DNA of 64,000 nt from Flavonifractor sp. AGMB03687 (GCF_017811815.1 NZ_JADKZI010000004.1:248001-312000); one strand, 5' to 3'. Positions 1-9,228 are shown, counted from the first letter of the stretch. The notes: generated from the letters alone by a model not told the origin. Numbers and translations: made by a program.

Positions 1-470
1 CACATGGCCAGGGGCACGAACTGTCCCAGCACACCCACCAGAGCGGTGGGCAGCAGAATAAAGAGGCCCACCGAGAAGAGGATACCCAGAGCCACCGCCA
101 CCGTGACCAGCGCAGAGGCCGCCTTCTCGCTGCCCAGGTGCTTGTCCAGCCATTGCTCAAATTTGGAGGGGTCCTCCGGCTCTTCCTCGTCCTCCGGCAT
201 AAAGGAGGCGGAATACATCAGGGCCTTGACACCGTTGGCCATGGAGGAGCAGAAGTTAAACACGCCCCGGATAAAGGGCACGCCAAGCAGCGGGTGCTTG
301 TCCTTGATGAGTACCCGCTCCTCCACCTGCTCAGCCAGCTCACCGTCAGGCTTACGGACCACTACGGCCTTCTTCTCCGGCCCCAGCATCATGATGCCCT
401 CGATCAGGGCCTGGCCGCCAATCATGGTCTTATACGGCGTCGCACAGGCACGATTTGTCTCATTTGACAT
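1..470 (-). CDS. DUF1385 (YqhQ-like) membrane protein, 3' end outside window
   Basis: The 156 visible residues start MSNETNRACATPYKTMIGG and continue with GGQALIEGIMMLGP, the N-terminal signature of DUF1385. A hydrophobic segment begins near residue 120. The molecular role of the family is not established. The start at 470 follows AAGGAG about 12 bases upstream. The C-terminal half runs off the left edge. It is the last gene visible on this strand downstream of a two-component operon, with a 124-bp gap that suggests its own promoter. Confidence 0.8.
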   Translation of the reverse strand, partial: MSNETNRACATPYKTMIGGQALIEGIMMLGPEKKAVVVRKPDGELAEQVEERVLIKDKHPLLGVPFIRGVFNFCSSMANGVKALMYSASFMPEDEEEPEDPSKFEQWLDKHLGSEKAASALVTVAVALGILFSVGLFILLPTALVGVLGQFVPLAM

Positions 471-523
471 TGAGTCACTGTTCTCCTTGCTGTTAAAATG
501 GGATTTATCCTATATATTGTATC

Positions 524-563
524 AGACCCGCACCCCGATTGCAAGGGGTGCGGGTCTCTTTTT
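524..563 (+). terminator. Hairpin with U-tract on the plus strand
   Basis: Arms 524-536 and 545-557 pair perfectly (AGACCCGCACCCC and its complement), followed by a T-run to 563. The T-run is on the plus strand, although both flanking genes run on the minus strand. It may still end kinase transcripts or block antisense ones. Confidence 0.5.
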
Positions 564-594
564 TAGAACAAATGTTTGATTCTTCCAACTCTCA

Positions 595-2031
595 TCACTG
601 GGGCTGGATGGGCAGACGGACGGTGACGATACATCCGCCCCCTTCCGCGTTTCCGATCTCCAGCGTGCCCTCATGGCGGCTGACGATCTCGTCGCAGACG
701 GCAAGGCCGATGCCGGAGCCTCTGGCCTTGGAGGAGCCTTTGTAGAACTTATACTTGACGTGGGGCAGCTCCTCCTCCGGGATGCCGGGGCCGTAGTCCC
801 GGATGGTGATGACCACCTGGTCCGCCTCCCGGAAGATGGCGGTGTCGATGCGCTTGCCGGAGCCGCCGTGCTTGGCGGCGTTGTCCAGCAGGTTGCAGAA
901 CACCTGCCGCAGCCGCTCCGGGTCGCCGGCGATGGGGGGGAACTCCTCCTCACAGTCGAAGTGGTTGAGCTCAATGCCCTCTCGGCGGAAGAATTCCCGG
1001 TAGGTGTACACCGCATCCTCCAGTTCGGCCTTGATGTCCATGGGCTCCACCGACAGGGTGAAACGGCCGTCCTGGATGCGGGAGAACTCCAGCAGCTCCT
1101 CCACCATGTTGGTCAGGCGGCGGGCCTCGGACACGATGATACCCATACCCTTCTTCACGTCGGAGCTGTCCCGCACCTCGCCGTTCATAATGGTCTCGGC
1201 CCAGCCGTTGATGGCAGTTAGAGGGGTCCGCAGCTCATGGGACACCGAGGAGATGAACTCGTTCTTCATCTTCTCGCTCTGGTTGATTTTCAGGGACATG
1301 TCGTTGATGGCGTCGGTGAGGTCGCCAATCTCATCGTCAAACTGCTTCTCGATCTGCACACCGTAGGAGCCGGCAGCAATGCGCTTGGCGGTGTCGGTGA
1401 TGCCGGACACCGGCTCCACGATGGAGCGGACGAAATACAGGTTGGAAAAGTAGACGAAGGCCAGAATAACCAGCCCTACGCCCAGGGCGATGGCCACCAC
1501 GATGACGATCTGCCAGTCCACATTGCGCAGGGAGGTCACATAGCGCATGGCGCCCACCACCTCACCATTGATGATAAGGGGGCTGGAGGCCGCCATGATG
1601 TGCTCCCCGGTGCTGGGGTCGGAACCCGACCACACCTCGGTCCGGCCCAGACTCAGGGCCCGCTCGATATCCGGCGTGCCGGGGGACCGGAAGGCGGTCA
1701 GGTCGGAGCTGGAGTAGCGGATCTTGCCGCTGGCGTCCAGGAACTCCACCTCCAGCTGATCGCTGGACTGATCGCCGCCCACCAGGGTACGGGCATATTC
1801 ATAGTAGGAGTCACCGGTGGTCCGGTAATAGTTGAAGCTGCGCACCGCGCTTTCCGCCTTCTGGGAGAGGGACTCGCTCAGGGTGGAGTAGTAGTAGCTG
1901 CCCATGGCGGCGGAAAAAGCGGTTACCGCCAGCAGCACGATAAACAGTACCACGCTGATGGAGTTTACCATCCACCGCTTTCGGATGCCGCGGATGCCTT
2001 TGATTTTTTTCATAAGTCGATCATTCACCAC
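595..2031 (-). CDS. Sensor histidine kinase, two membrane segments, HAMP
   Basis: A membrane sensor kinase of the WalK/PhoR type. Membrane segments at about residues 24-46 and 174-198 enclose an extracytoplasmic sensor of roughly 125 residues. A HAMP linker follows (about 200-250), then a HisKA domain with SHELRTPL (phospho-acceptor His265) and a HATPase domain with DNAAKHGG and GIGLAVC. It lies 18 bp after its response regulator gene, in one operon with it and the upstream lipoprotein. The start is uncertain: GTG at 2031 is used here, and ATG at 2013 (MKKIKGIRG) is an equally good choice. The signal sensed is not predictable. Confidence 0.9.
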   Translation of the reverse strand: MVNDRLMKKIKGIRGIRKRWMVNSISVVLFIVLLAVTAFSAAMGSYYYSTLSESLSQKAESAVRSFNYYRTTGDSYYEYARTLVGGDQSSDQLEVEFLDASGKIRYSSSDLTAFRSPGTPDIERALSLGRTEVWSGSDPSTGEHIMAASSPLIINGEVVGAMRYVTSLRNVDWQIVIVVAIALGVGLVILAFVYFSNLYFVRSIVEPVSGITDTAKRIAAGSYGVQIEKQFDDEIGDLTDAINDMSLKINQSEKMKNEFISSVSHELRTPLTAINGWAETIMNGEVRDSSDVKKGMGIIVSEARRLTNMVEELLEFSRIQDGRFTLSVEPMDIKAELEDAVYTYREFFRREGIELNHFDCEEEFPPIAGDPERLRQVFCNLLDNAAKHGGSGKRIDTAIFREADQVVITIRDYGPGIPEEELPHVKYKFYKGSSKARGSGIGLAVCDEIVSRHEGTLEIGNAEGGGCIVTVRLPIQPQ

Positions 2032-2049
2032 CTGGTGGAAGAATAAAGG

Positions 2050-2736
2050 TTAGAATCCCCACTTGTAGCCGTAGCCCCAGACCGTGGTGATAAAGGTAGG
2101 ATTGGTGGGATCGTCCTCGATCTTGATCCGCAGGCGGCGGATGTTCACGTCCACGATCTTCAGCTCGCCGAAGTAGTCCCGGCCCCACACAGAGTCCAGG
2201 ATCTCCTCACGAGACAGGGCCTTGCCCGGGTTGTCCATAAACAGCTTCATGATGGAATACTCCACCTGGGTCAGCTTGACCCGCTGTCCGTTCTTCTCCA
2301 GGGTACGGTTGCGGGTGTTGAGCAGGAAGGGCGGCTGGCTGATCTCGCCGGTGTCCACCGCGTCCGCCCCGCCGGTACGCCGGTAGAGCGCGTCAATGCG
2401 GGCCGTCAGCTCCGCAGGGGAAAAGGGCTTGGTCACATAGTCGTCGGCGCCGGTCATCAGGCCGGTGACCTTGTCCATCTCCTGGGTGCGGGCGGTGAGC
2501 ATGATAATGCCGATGTTGTTGTCCCCGGCCCGGATGCGGCGGCAGACCTCAAAGCCGTCCATGTCGGGCAGCATGATATCCAGCAGCGCCACCTTGATAT
2601 CCGGGTTGCGCTTGAGCTGGGCCAGAGCCTCCTCGCCGGTCTCCGCTTCAATGGCCTCATAACCGGCCCGTTTCAGGTTGATAACCACAAAACTGCGGAT
2701 GTTGGCCTCGTCCTCCAGCACGAGTACCTTTTTCAT
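2050..2736 (-). CDS. OmpR-family response regulator
   Basis: The 228 residues comprise an N-terminal receiver domain (acidic ED at 8-9, phospho-acceptor Asp53 in LLDIML, conserved Lys in VTKPF) and a C-terminal winged-helix DNA-binding domain ending in WGYGYKW. The ATG at 2736 is preceded by AAGGAGGG at good spacing, so the upstream in-frame codons are not used. It is the expected partner of the kinase directly downstream. Targets are unknown; the lipoprotein gene heading the operon is an obvious candidate for autoregulation. Confidence 0.93.
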   Translation of the reverse strand: MKKVLVLEDEANIRSFVVINLKRAGYEAIEAETGEEALAQLKRNPDIKVALLDIMLPDMDGFEVCRRIRAGDNNIGIIMLTARTQEMDKVTGLMTGADDYVTKPFSPAELTARIDALYRRTGGADAVDTGEISQPPFLLNTRNRTLEKNGQRVKLTQVEYSIMKLFMDNPGKALSREEILDSVWGRDYFGELKIVDVNIRRLRIKIEDDPTNPTFITTVWGYGYKWGF

Positions 2737-2762
2737 CCCGTTCCCTCCTTCTCTCAGGTCCG

Positions 2763-4151
2763 TCAGGACCAATCATTGGTGATCAGGGCAAAATGTGATT
2801 TGACGCCGCCCTCATCCAGTCCGCAGTCCCAGTCGTTCTGGATAAAGCGGGCGGCGTAGATAGTATCGCTTTCTCCGACTTCCTCCAGCAGCCGGAAGCG
2901 GCCCGACATATTGGCCCGCATGTACCGGTTGTCTCCGCTGAGGGTATAGATGACCAGGAAGGGCGTCGGGTCTTCGCTGGAATCCCCCTCCCAGTAGGAG
3001 AAGAGGACCGCCCGTTCGCCGCCGCCAGCCACGTCGTTGCGTGAGACGGTGATCTTGCCGTCCCAGGCGTCGGGCAGAATGAAGTACCAGCCATCCCGGT
3101 CGTTGTAATAGGTGGTAAAGACCAGATGGGACTGTCCGTTGATGTCATACTGCCGCCAGCGGATGGCCCAGAAGTTGACCGCGATGCTGGTGCTGCTGGG
3201 ATCGGGCAGCGCGTAGGGATCGGGCAGTTCCAGAATTCCGTCGTTGTTGATGTCCTTGGCCGACACAGCGGTGTACCACCGAATGGTACTGTCACTCTCC
3301 CCCGTTTCGGGGTTCAGCGTGATATTCTGAATCCGCCCGTTCTTCCAGGCAAAAATATCGGTAATATGGCCGGACTCGCTGTAGGTGGTATCTGTATAGC
3401 TCTGGGATGTGCCGCTGTGGCCATAGGTGGAGCTGACAAAGACTGCCGGGATGTTGTCCTGCAGGTAGCCTGTCTTGACCCCGCCGTCGGGCAGACCAGT
3501 AACATTGTGGGACAGGGGGGCACTGGAATCCAGCTCCAGCATCCCGTCCCGATAGTTATAGAACTCCACCCGGTTGCTCTCATCCGTAGCTCCGGTCTGG
3601 ACCACCACAATCTCATCCTGGCTGTCCCGGTCCAGGTCGCACACCTGGAAGCTGGTGTAGCTGGTGCGCATCAGCTCCAGAACGTGGTCGTTGTGGATGG
3701 AGTAGGCCGCCAGAGAGTGGTTCTGGTCGCTCATCATCTGCCAGCTGACAATGATCTCCTTGCTGGGGCTGTCGTCCAGATTTGCATAGGCCACGTAGTT
3801 GATGGCCGAGCCCTCGCCCTCGATGATAGCGGCCACCTCGTAGTTGTCGCCGGTCTGGCGATAGATATAGATCTTCAGAGGCCGCTCCGACGAGGTCACA
3901 CGGAAGAAGGCGATGGCCTCCTGTACCCCGTCGCCGTCCAGGTCCTGGAGCTGTACCTTCTGGGTGTATTCTCCGGTGAGCGGGGCGGCATATTCGCCCC
4001 CGGCGCTGAGTACCTCATTGATCTTGTTGTCCAGCTTCAGGTAGTCGTCCGGCGCTCTAGGCGGCGCGTACAACTCCTCCACCGATTGCGAAAAACAGCC
4101 CGTCAGCAGCAGGAGCATTCCCACCGCCAGGAGCAGTCTGAATTTTTTCAT
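2763..4151 (-). CDS. Lipoprotein with VCBS/FG-GAP-like repeats
   Basis: The 462 residues begin with a lipoprotein signal ending in the lipobox LLTGC, so the mature protein should be tethered outside the membrane. Short Asp-rich motifs such as DLDGDG, DLDRDSQD and DINNDG recur along the chain, as in VCBS/FG-GAP calcium-binding beta-propeller repeats. The start at 4151 has GGAGGG upstream. It heads a lipoprotein, response regulator, kinase operon, so it may modulate the kinase sensor, which is inference. The exact ligand is unknown. Confidence 0.75.
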   Translation of the reverse strand: MKKFRLLLAVGMLLLLTGCFSQSVEELYAPPRAPDDYLKLDNKINEVLSAGGEYAAPLTGEYTQKVQLQDLDGDGVQEAIAFFRVTSSERPLKIYIYRQTGDNYEVAAIIEGEGSAINYVAYANLDDSPSKEIIVSWQMMSDQNHSLAAYSIHNDHVLELMRTSYTSFQVCDLDRDSQDEIVVVQTGATDESNRVEFYNYRDGMLELDSSAPLSHNVTGLPDGGVKTGYLQDNIPAVFVSSTYGHSGTSQSYTDTTYSESGHITDIFAWKNGRIQNITLNPETGESDSTIRWYTAVSAKDINNDGILELPDPYALPDPSSTSIAVNFWAIRWRQYDINGQSHLVFTTYYNDRDGWYFILPDAWDGKITVSRNDVAGGGERAVLFSYWEGDSSEDPTPFLVIYTLSGDNRYMRANMSGRFRLLEEVGESDTIYAARFIQNDWDCGLDEGGVKSHFALITNDWS

Positions 4152-4187
4152 GTTGCTTCGCCCTCCATGGGAGTTTTCAATATTGTT

Positions 4188-4193
4188 ATCATA
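4188..4193 (-). promoter_or_regulatory. Possible -10 box of the lipoprotein/two-component operon
   Basis: TATGAT on the minus strand, 37 bases before the lipoprotein start. The -35 region (TACCAT, 17 bases upstream) is weak. This is a suggestion only. Confidence 0.3.
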
Positions 4194-4249
4194 ACACATC
4201 TCTCAGGGAAATGGTATGCCGTTTTCCGAATTTATTGGAGCGTGAGGGC

Positions 4250-4278
4250 TTGTCAATTGCCGGCAAGTCGTGTATAAT
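4250..4278 (+). promoter_or_regulatory. SigA promoter of tRNA-Leu
   Basis: TTGTCA at 4250-4255 and TATAAT at 4273-4278 with a 17-bp spacer. The tRNA starts 27 bp after the -10 box. Confidence 0.85.
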
Positions 4279-4304
4279 ACTTTTCAGCCCAACTTGGGGC
4301 ACCT

Positions 4305-4391
4305 GCCGGTGTGATGGAATTGGTAGACGTAGTGGACTCAAAATCCACCGCTGGCGACAGCGTACCGGTTCGAGTCCGGTCACCGGCACCA
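4305..4391 (+). tRNA. tRNA-Leu (CAA)
   Basis: The acceptor stem GCCGGTG (4305-4311) pairs with CACCGGC (4381-4387), followed by an encoded ACCA. The anticodon arm is GTGGA-CTCAAAA-TCCAC with anticodon CAA, which reads UUG leucine codons. A long variable arm (class II) and the T-loop GGTTCGAGTCC are visible. Confidence 0.97.
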
Positions 4392-4430
4392 CGTGGTCGC
4401 AAAGCATGCTTTGCGACCACGTCTTTTTAT
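4391..4430 (+). terminator. Terminator of tRNA-Leu
   Basis: A perfect 32-base palindrome at 4391-4422 followed by CTTTTTAT. It starts at the last base of the tRNA. Confidence 0.85.
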
Positions 4431-4516
4431 ATGCATTTCAAACTTGATGGCAACCTCTAACGCCAGTTTTTTACTCCTAATGCCGTTTCTTAACGCACAA
4501 AAGAGGGGAAATTATT

Positions 4517-5545
4517 ATGATTCAAACCATTGCAATTGTCAGCTTGTCTGCCGGAACAATCGGAGAAGATTTTGTAAAGCACGAGGTGGAGATCGGCATA
4601 CAGAGGTTAAAAGACTTGGGGCTGACCGTTCGCTTTATGCCTCACGCCCTGGAAGGAATCGAATACGTCAAAAACCACCCTGCCGAGCGTGCGGCCGATT
4701 TGATCCAAGCCTTTCAGGACCAGGACATTGATATGATCCTCTGCGCCATCGGTGGCGACGACACCTACCGGCTGCTTCCGTATCTGTTTGAACACAATGA
4801 ATTGGCAACGGCGGTTTCAAACAAAATCTTTCTCGGTTTTTCTGATACCACCATCAACCACTTCATGCTTCACAAAGTTGGTCTCCAGACTTTTTATGGG
4901 CAGTCATTTCTTGCGGATGTTTGTGAACTGGGCAAGGATATGCTCCCCTATACAAGAACCTATTTTGAAGAATTGATTGCCACCGGAACCATCAAGGAGA
5001 TCCGGCCCAGCCCCATCTGGTATGAAGAGAGAACCTCTTTTGGTACGGATCAAATCGGCACACCGCTGAAGTCCCACCCTGACCATGGCTTTGAATTGCT
5101 GCAAGGCAGTCCTGTTTTTTCCGGCGAGATCCTGGGTGGTTGTATTGACTCCATCTATGATTGTTTCAGCTCAGACCGCTATGCGGATATGCCGCTGCTG
5201 TGCAGGAAGTACGAACTGTTCCCCCAAAGGGAGGAATGGGCCGGCAAGATCCTTCTGTTGGAATCCAGCGAGGAAAAAATGCCTCCTCCCACGTACAGAA
5301 AGGCCATCGAGGCACTAAAAGAAGCAGGCGTTTTCCATATGGTCTCCGGTGTTCTGATCGGCAAACCAATGGATGAGACATACGCCCAGGAATATAAGCA
5401 AATCCTGGTGGATGTGATTGCCGACCCGAACCTGCCCATCGTATGTAATATAAACATTGGCCACGCACAGCCCAGATGCATCCTTCCGTTTGGCGTTCAC
5501 GCAGTTGTTGATACAAATAAGCAAGTGATTTGCTTTGAGCCTTGA
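4517..5545 (+). CDS. S66-family peptidase (LD-carboxypeptidase / MccF-like)
   Basis: The 342 residues have the S66 layout: an N-terminal Rossmann-like half with IGGDDTYRLLPYL and the nucleophile motif GFSDTT (Ser near 109), then a C-terminal half with GEILGGC and the late catalytic GHAQPRCILPFG. Family members either cut L,D-peptide bonds in murein recycling or, like MccF, inactivate peptide-nucleotide antibiotics. The distinct GFSDTT form and monocistronic setting fit the MccF-like branch, but function cannot be decided from sequence. Local GC is lower than in neighbours, suggesting separate acquisition. AGAGGGG precedes the ATG. Confidence 0.85.
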   Translation: MIQTIAIVSLSAGTIGEDFVKHEVEIGIQRLKDLGLTVRFMPHALEGIEYVKNHPAERAADLIQAFQDQDIDMILCAIGGDDTYRLLPYLFEHNELATAVSNKIFLGFSDTTINHFMLHKVGLQTFYGQSFLADVCELGKDMLPYTRTYFEELIATGTIKEIRPSPIWYEERTSFGTDQIGTPLKSHPDHGFELLQGSPVFSGEILGGCIDSIYDCFSSDRYADMPLLCRKYELFPQREEWAGKILLLESSEEKMPPPTYRKAIEALKEAGVFHMVSGVLIGKPMDETYAQEYKQILVDVIADPNLPIVCNINIGHAQPRCILPFGVHAVVDTNKQVICFEP

Positions 5546-5564
5546 GCTATACGTATTTGCAATC

Positions 5565-5604
5565 AAAGAGCCCGCCTTCGGCTTAAGCCGAAGGCGGGCT
5601 CTTT
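5565..5604. terminator. Bidirectional terminator between convergent genes
   Basis: A perfect 40-base palindrome centred on TTCGGCTTAAGCCGAA with A/T runs on both sides. It serves the S66 gene on the plus strand and the GNAT gene on the minus strand. Confidence 0.88.
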
Positions 5605-5608
5605 TGTG

Positions 5609-6088
5609 TCAGTTGAACTTTTCCATCCAGTAGTGGTCGTGGTCCTCGCACACCTTGACGTTATTCTCGTACCGGTAGCCCAGCTTGAGGTAAAACTCAT
5701 GGGACGTGAGGGAGGCGGAGACGATCACCCGCCGGGCGGCCCGGAACATGGGATCGGCCTCCAGGGTCTGCACCAGCTGTCTGCCAACCCCCTTGCCCTC
5801 CCAGTCGGGCCGGACGAACAGGGCCTGAATCATGGCCTCATCGGGATGGCCTTCTACCGGCACTACCGAACCGCAGGCCAGCAGTTCCTCGCCCAGCATG
5901 GCCACATAGCTGTGGCCGCCCTTCTGCGGAATTGCAGCCACGCCTTCCGGGCTGTAGTACTCCACAAATTCCTCCAGGGCCTCTCTGGGGTAGTCCCGGA
6001 TGTTGACCTCCAGCAGGACCCGTCCGATCAGAGCCGAGACATCCGCCACCTGGCTGTCCTCCATAGGCCGTATGCAAATTGCTTCCAC
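5609..6088 (-). CDS. GNAT-family N-acetyltransferase
   Basis: The 159 residues match a single GNAT fold. The acetyl-CoA loop is visible as VRPDWEGKGVGRQLV (the R/Q-x-x-G-x-G/A pattern), followed by SLTSHEFYLKLGYR, the usual motif B. The substrate is unknown. The start is GTG at 6088 with TAGGAG a few bases upstream. YbjQ-family and amidase genes follow in the upstream direction on the same strand, with gaps that do not require a shared operon. Confidence 0.85.
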   Translation of the reverse strand: MEAICIRPMEDSQVADVSALIGRVLLEVNIRDYPREALEEFVEYYSPEGVAAIPQKGGHSYVAMLGEELLACGSVVPVEGHPDEAMIQALFVRPDWEGKGVGRQLVQTLEADPMFRAARRVIVSASLTSHEFYLKLGYRYENNVKVCEDHDHYWMEKFN

Positions 6089-6126
6089 GTACTCCTACTT
6101 CCCTTCTGTCACAATATCTGTCCGGT

Positions 6127-6447
6127 TCAATCCAGCTGTACCGCTGTGCCTGAGACGCTGACCATCAGCATGCCGTTGTTGGCGCCCAGCACCTCATAGT
6201 CCACATCCACGCCGACCACAGCGTCGGCACCCAGCTTGGCCGCCCGGTCGCACATCTCCGCGATGGCCTCTTCCCGGGCCTTCTGAAGTTCCTCCTCATA
6301 GCCGGCGCTCCGGCCGCCGAAGAAATTGCGCAGGCCCGCGCCAAAATCCCGGAAAAAGTCCACACCGGAGACCACTTCGCCAAATACGATGCCCTGATAG
6401 GTACGGATGGTACGACCCTCCACCGAGGGCGTGGTAGTGACAATCAT
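6127..6447 (-). CDS. YbjQ/UPF0145 family protein
   Basis: The 106 residues match the YbjQ family (heavy-metal-binding-domain fold, usually homopentameric). Typical features are the opening [14 protein letters not shown], the central ALG-type helix and [15 protein letters not shown] near the end. Physiological function is not established. AAAGGGGC lies upstream of the ATG. Confidence 0.88.
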   Translation of the reverse strand: MIVTTTPSVEGRTIRTYQGIVFGEVVSGVDFFRDFGAGLRNFFGGRSAGYEEELQKAREEAIAEMCDRAAKLGADAVVGVDVDYEVLGANNGMLMVSVSGTAVQLD

Positions 6448-6541
6448 AGCTTGATGCCCCTTTCATAAACAGGTTTACGCCCGGACGTTACAGGCCGATT
6501 GTATCACAGCTCCATGCCTTTGAAAAGACAGGCTCCGCTTT

Positions 6542-7378
6542 TTAGGCGGGCTGGCCCTCCATCATCTCCACGATTCCTTCCGCAATGGCCTGGGCCAGGG
6601 TCTGCTGATAAGATTGGGAGGCCAAACTGGCCAGCTCCTCCGGATTGGTCATGTAGCCCACCTCGATGAGCACAGAGGGCATAACGGTCTCCCGCAGCAC
6701 CTGGAAGTTCCCCTCTTTGACCTCCCGGGTATCGATATTACTTTCGTCAGTGGCCTTGGAGATGAGCTCCGCCAGCTGCTCGCCCGCCTCCGACCGGAAA
6801 TAGTAGCACTCCAGGCCGGACACTGAGTCATCCTCGTAGGAGTTGCAGTGGATGCTGACAAAGCAGTCTCCCTCCGCCTCATTGGCGATCCTGGCCCGCT
6901 CCGACAAGTCCACATCCGCGTCAGTGCTGCGGGTCAGCACCACATCAAAACCAAGCAGCTCCAGTTCTCCCTTCAGCTGCTGGGTGATGGACATGGCGAT
7001 GTCCTTCTCCTCCAGATCACCAATCACACAGCCCGGCTGCGCTCCGCCATGGCCCGGGTCCAATACCACTGTAAGTCCACGGGGCTGGATGGTATATTCC
7101 ACTGGTTCCGGCTCTCCGCCGGTCTGTATGTCCTGTCCGCCGGTATTCTCTCCCGTATCCACCTGTGCCTCCGTCGGGGAGGACAGCGAAATGAGGAAAC
7201 GTACACCCTGGACCGCCAAAACAACGCACAGGACCGCTGCCAACACCATCAGGCCGCGGATGGCATATGCCAGCAGCAGCTGCCGCCCCTGCTTCCGCCG
7301 TCTGCGCTTTTTCTTGGGGGGTACAGATGGATCTGGGGCATTTTCCGCCCCCTGTCGGTTTTTATTCTGTATCTCCAT
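6542..7378 (-). CDS. N-acetylmuramoyl-L-alanine amidase, membrane-anchored (CwlD-like)
   Basis: An Amidase_3 zinc hydrolase that cuts the bond between muramic acid and the stem peptide. After a very basic cytoplasmic tail (PKKKRRRRK) comes one membrane segment (about 35-65), a linker, then the catalytic domain: VVLDPGHGG (zinc His), SIHCN (zinc His) and IEVGYMTNPEE (catalytic Glu). At 278 residues it resembles CwlD, which makes muramic-delta-lactam in spore cortex, but vegetative amidases share this architecture. The nearby sigG pieces make a sporulation role plausible, though that is inference. Confidence 0.88.
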   Translation of the reverse strand: MEIQNKNRQGAENAPDPSVPPKKKRRRRKQGRQLLLAYAIRGLMVLAAVLCVVLAVQGVRFLISLSSPTEAQVDTGENTGGQDIQTGGEPEPVEYTIQPRGLTVVLDPGHGGAQPGCVIGDLEEKDIAMSITQQLKGELELLGFDVVLTRSTDADVDLSERARIANEAEGDCFVSIHCNSYEDDSVSGLECYYFRSEAGEQLAELISKATDESNIDTREVKEGNFQVLRETVMPSVLIEVGYMTNPEELASLASQSYQQTLAQAIAEGIVEMMEGQPA

Positions 7379-7530
7379 GTAGTAGTCTCCTGGTTCTGCC
7401 GCGCCGGTAGGTGGGAACAGGTGCGTCGGCCTCTGCGGCTGGTCATGGTGGTGCCCACCCGTCCCACAAAAAAGGATAATGCATGACCGGATTCTCCGTC
7501 AATCCCCAAAAATTTTTTTGCCGCCGCACA

Positions 7531-7572
7531 AAAAATGACCACCTTCGGATCCGAACATCCGAAGGTGGTCAT
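7531..7572 (-). terminator. Terminator of the TIGR00300-family gene
   Basis: Arms 7535-7550 and 7557-7572 pair perfectly (ATGACCACCTTCGGAT and complement), followed on the minus strand by ATTTTTTG. It lies just past the stop at 7584. Confidence 0.85.
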
Positions 7573-7583
7573 TCTTCTGTCTG

Positions 7584-8666
7584 TTACATCACGCCCTTGC
7601 GGACATTGACCACAAAGTCCTGGACGTTGGTGACGATGGTGCGTACCGACAGACTGCCACGGTCCCGCAGCTTGTTCACTGCGAACTCGGACACGTCCAC
7701 CGAGTAGAAATACACCGGACGCACCACCCCGTCCACCACACGGTAGGAGGGGGTCATGTTGCCGGTAGCCACCGTATGGAGAGTAGAGGCCATACAGATG
7801 ACGGTGGTGGCGTCCTTCACCAAGGCACGCATGGCGTCCTGGCCCTCGTACACGTTGCCGTAGACCTCAGGCAGGGGGCCGTCATCCCGGACGGAGCCCA
7901 CCAGCACGAAGGGCACATCGTGGTTGACGCACTCGTAGATGATGCCGTCCTTCACCTTACCGGAGTGGACGAAGGCGGCAGTGGAGCCCGCCAGTCGGAC
8001 AGCGTTAATGGTGTCGATGTGATTGTAGTGGCCGTTGGGCATGCTCTTCTGGGTATAGATATCCTGACCCAGAGCAGTACGGAGATAGCCCGCCTCCAGG
8101 TCGTGGGTGGCCAGGGCATTGCCCGCCAGCAGGCCGTGGACATAGCCCCCGCGCACCAGGGCGGCAAAGGCGTCCCGGGCATCATGGTCAAAGGCACAGG
8201 CGGGACCCATGACCCACAGGATGCGGCCGTGGTCCTTCTCATGCTTGAGCAGCTCATAAATGGAGTCATAATCCATGGAGTAGGCGGTCTCCCGGGAGCG
8301 GCCCTGGCGGAAGGAGAAAGTCTCCTGCTCCCCCTTGTCGCTCTCAAAGCCGTCGGCGTGGATATAGATGCCCTGGGAGGCATCCTCCGTCCGGCCCACT
8401 ACCACCGGCTCTCCTTCTTTCAGGTTGCGGAATTCCACCACGGCGATCCGGCCCTCCCGCAGGACGGCCACACAGTCCATGCGGCTCTCCTCGGCCAGCA
8501 GCCAATCACCGTTCACCTTGAAGTATTCCGGGAAGATACTGGTGGCATGGTAGCCCTCCGGGGCCACACCGTCCCGGGGCGCGGGGCTGAAGGTCACACT
8601 GGGGGCGTTCTGGAACAGAGGCTGGTCAAAATCAGGGGCATGATACTGCGGAAGCACAAAGCTCAT
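7584..8666 (-). CDS. TIGR00300 / LOR-SDH-domain protein, ornithine cyclodeaminase-like
   Basis: The 360 residues match the TIGR00300 family (the LOR/SDH conserved domain, also the C-terminal part of ArgZ/AgrE-type proteins). Recognisable segments are RILWVMGPACAFDHDA, GYVHGLLAGNALATHDLE, GHYNHIDTINAVR, MASTLHTVATGNMTPSYR and the closing IVTNVQDFVVNV. Some members convert ornithine to proline with NAD; others have no known reaction. The ATG at 8666 with AAAGGAG upstream is preferred over the longer frame. It lies downstream of the 3' sigG fragment on the same strand, so it may be co-transcribed after element excision. Confidence 0.75.
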   Translation of the reverse strand: MSFVLPQYHAPDFDQPLFQNAPSVTFSPAPRDGVAPEGYHATSIFPEYFKVNGDWLLAEESRMDCVAVLREGRIAVVEFRNLKEGEPVVVGRTEDASQGIYIHADGFESDKGEQETFSFRQGRSRETAYSMDYDSIYELLKHEKDHGRILWVMGPACAFDHDARDAFAALVRGGYVHGLLAGNALATHDLEAGYLRTALGQDIYTQKSMPNGHYNHIDTINAVRLAGSTAAFVHSGKVKDGIIYECVNHDVPFVLVGSVRDDGPLPEVYGNVYEGQDAMRALVKDATTVICMASTLHTVATGNMTPSYRVVDGVVRPVYFYSVDVSEFAVNKLRDRGSLSVRTIVTNVQDFVVNVRKGVM

Positions 8667-8740
8667 GGGGATCAGAACTCCTTTCCGTCGTTTTCTCCCC
8701 TTCATTGTATCATGGCCCTTTCAGATACGCAATCGGTTCT

Positions 8741-9228
8741 TCAGAGATCCTTTTTAATCCGATTTATTGCACTTTTTTCCAATCTTGACACCTGTGCCTG
8801 GGAGATACCCACCTCGGCGGACACCTCCATCTGGGTCTTGCCCTCGAAAAAGCGCATCCGCAATATCCGCTTCTCCCGGTCGGTAAGCCGCTCCATGGCC
8901 TCCTTCAGGGCGATGTGCTCCAGCCAGCTCTCATCGGTGTTTTTGGAGTCCTTCACCTGGTCCATGACGCAGATGGTGTCTCCGCCGTGCTCATACACCG
9001 GCTCATAGAGGGACACCGGGTCCACGATGGCGTCCAGGGCAAAGACTACCTCCTCCCGCTTCAGCTCCAGCATCTTAGCGATCTCCTCAATGCTGGGCTC
9101 CCGCTGGTGTTCATTCATGAACTTCTCCTTGGCCTGAAGCACCCGGTAGGCGGTATCCCGCATGGAACGGGACACCCGGAGGGAGGAATTGTCCCGGAGA
9201 TAGCGGCGGATTTCCCCAACGATCATCG
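8741..9228 (-). pseudogene. sigG: sigG 3' fragment (sigma regions 3-4), separated by an inserted element
   Basis: This part encodes the C-terminal two thirds of the forespore sigma factor: GEIRRYLRDN, RVSRSMRDTAYR, ALDAIVDPVSLYEPVYEHGGD and the region 4 helix-turn-helix TQMEVSAEVGISQAQVSRLE. It lacks the first 94 codons, which lie at 15658-15940. Joining 15658 to 9228 gives one 771-nt frame (256 residues, like SigG of other Firmicutes). In the unjoined state translation could only start at ATGs made by the element edge (MLMPMIV), without region 2. It is called a fragment rather than a dead gene because both halves keep intact, conserved sequence. Confidence 0.95.

Noticed and set aside
3126..4277. 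Plus-strand 383-residue frame
   Set aside because: A shadow of the lipoprotein gene, rich in Val/His/Gly typical of antisense translation.
4391..4422. Palindrome beside tRNA-Leu as an integration site
   Set aside because: It is followed by a T-run and starts at the tRNA end, so a terminator is the simpler reading. No integrase lies nearby.
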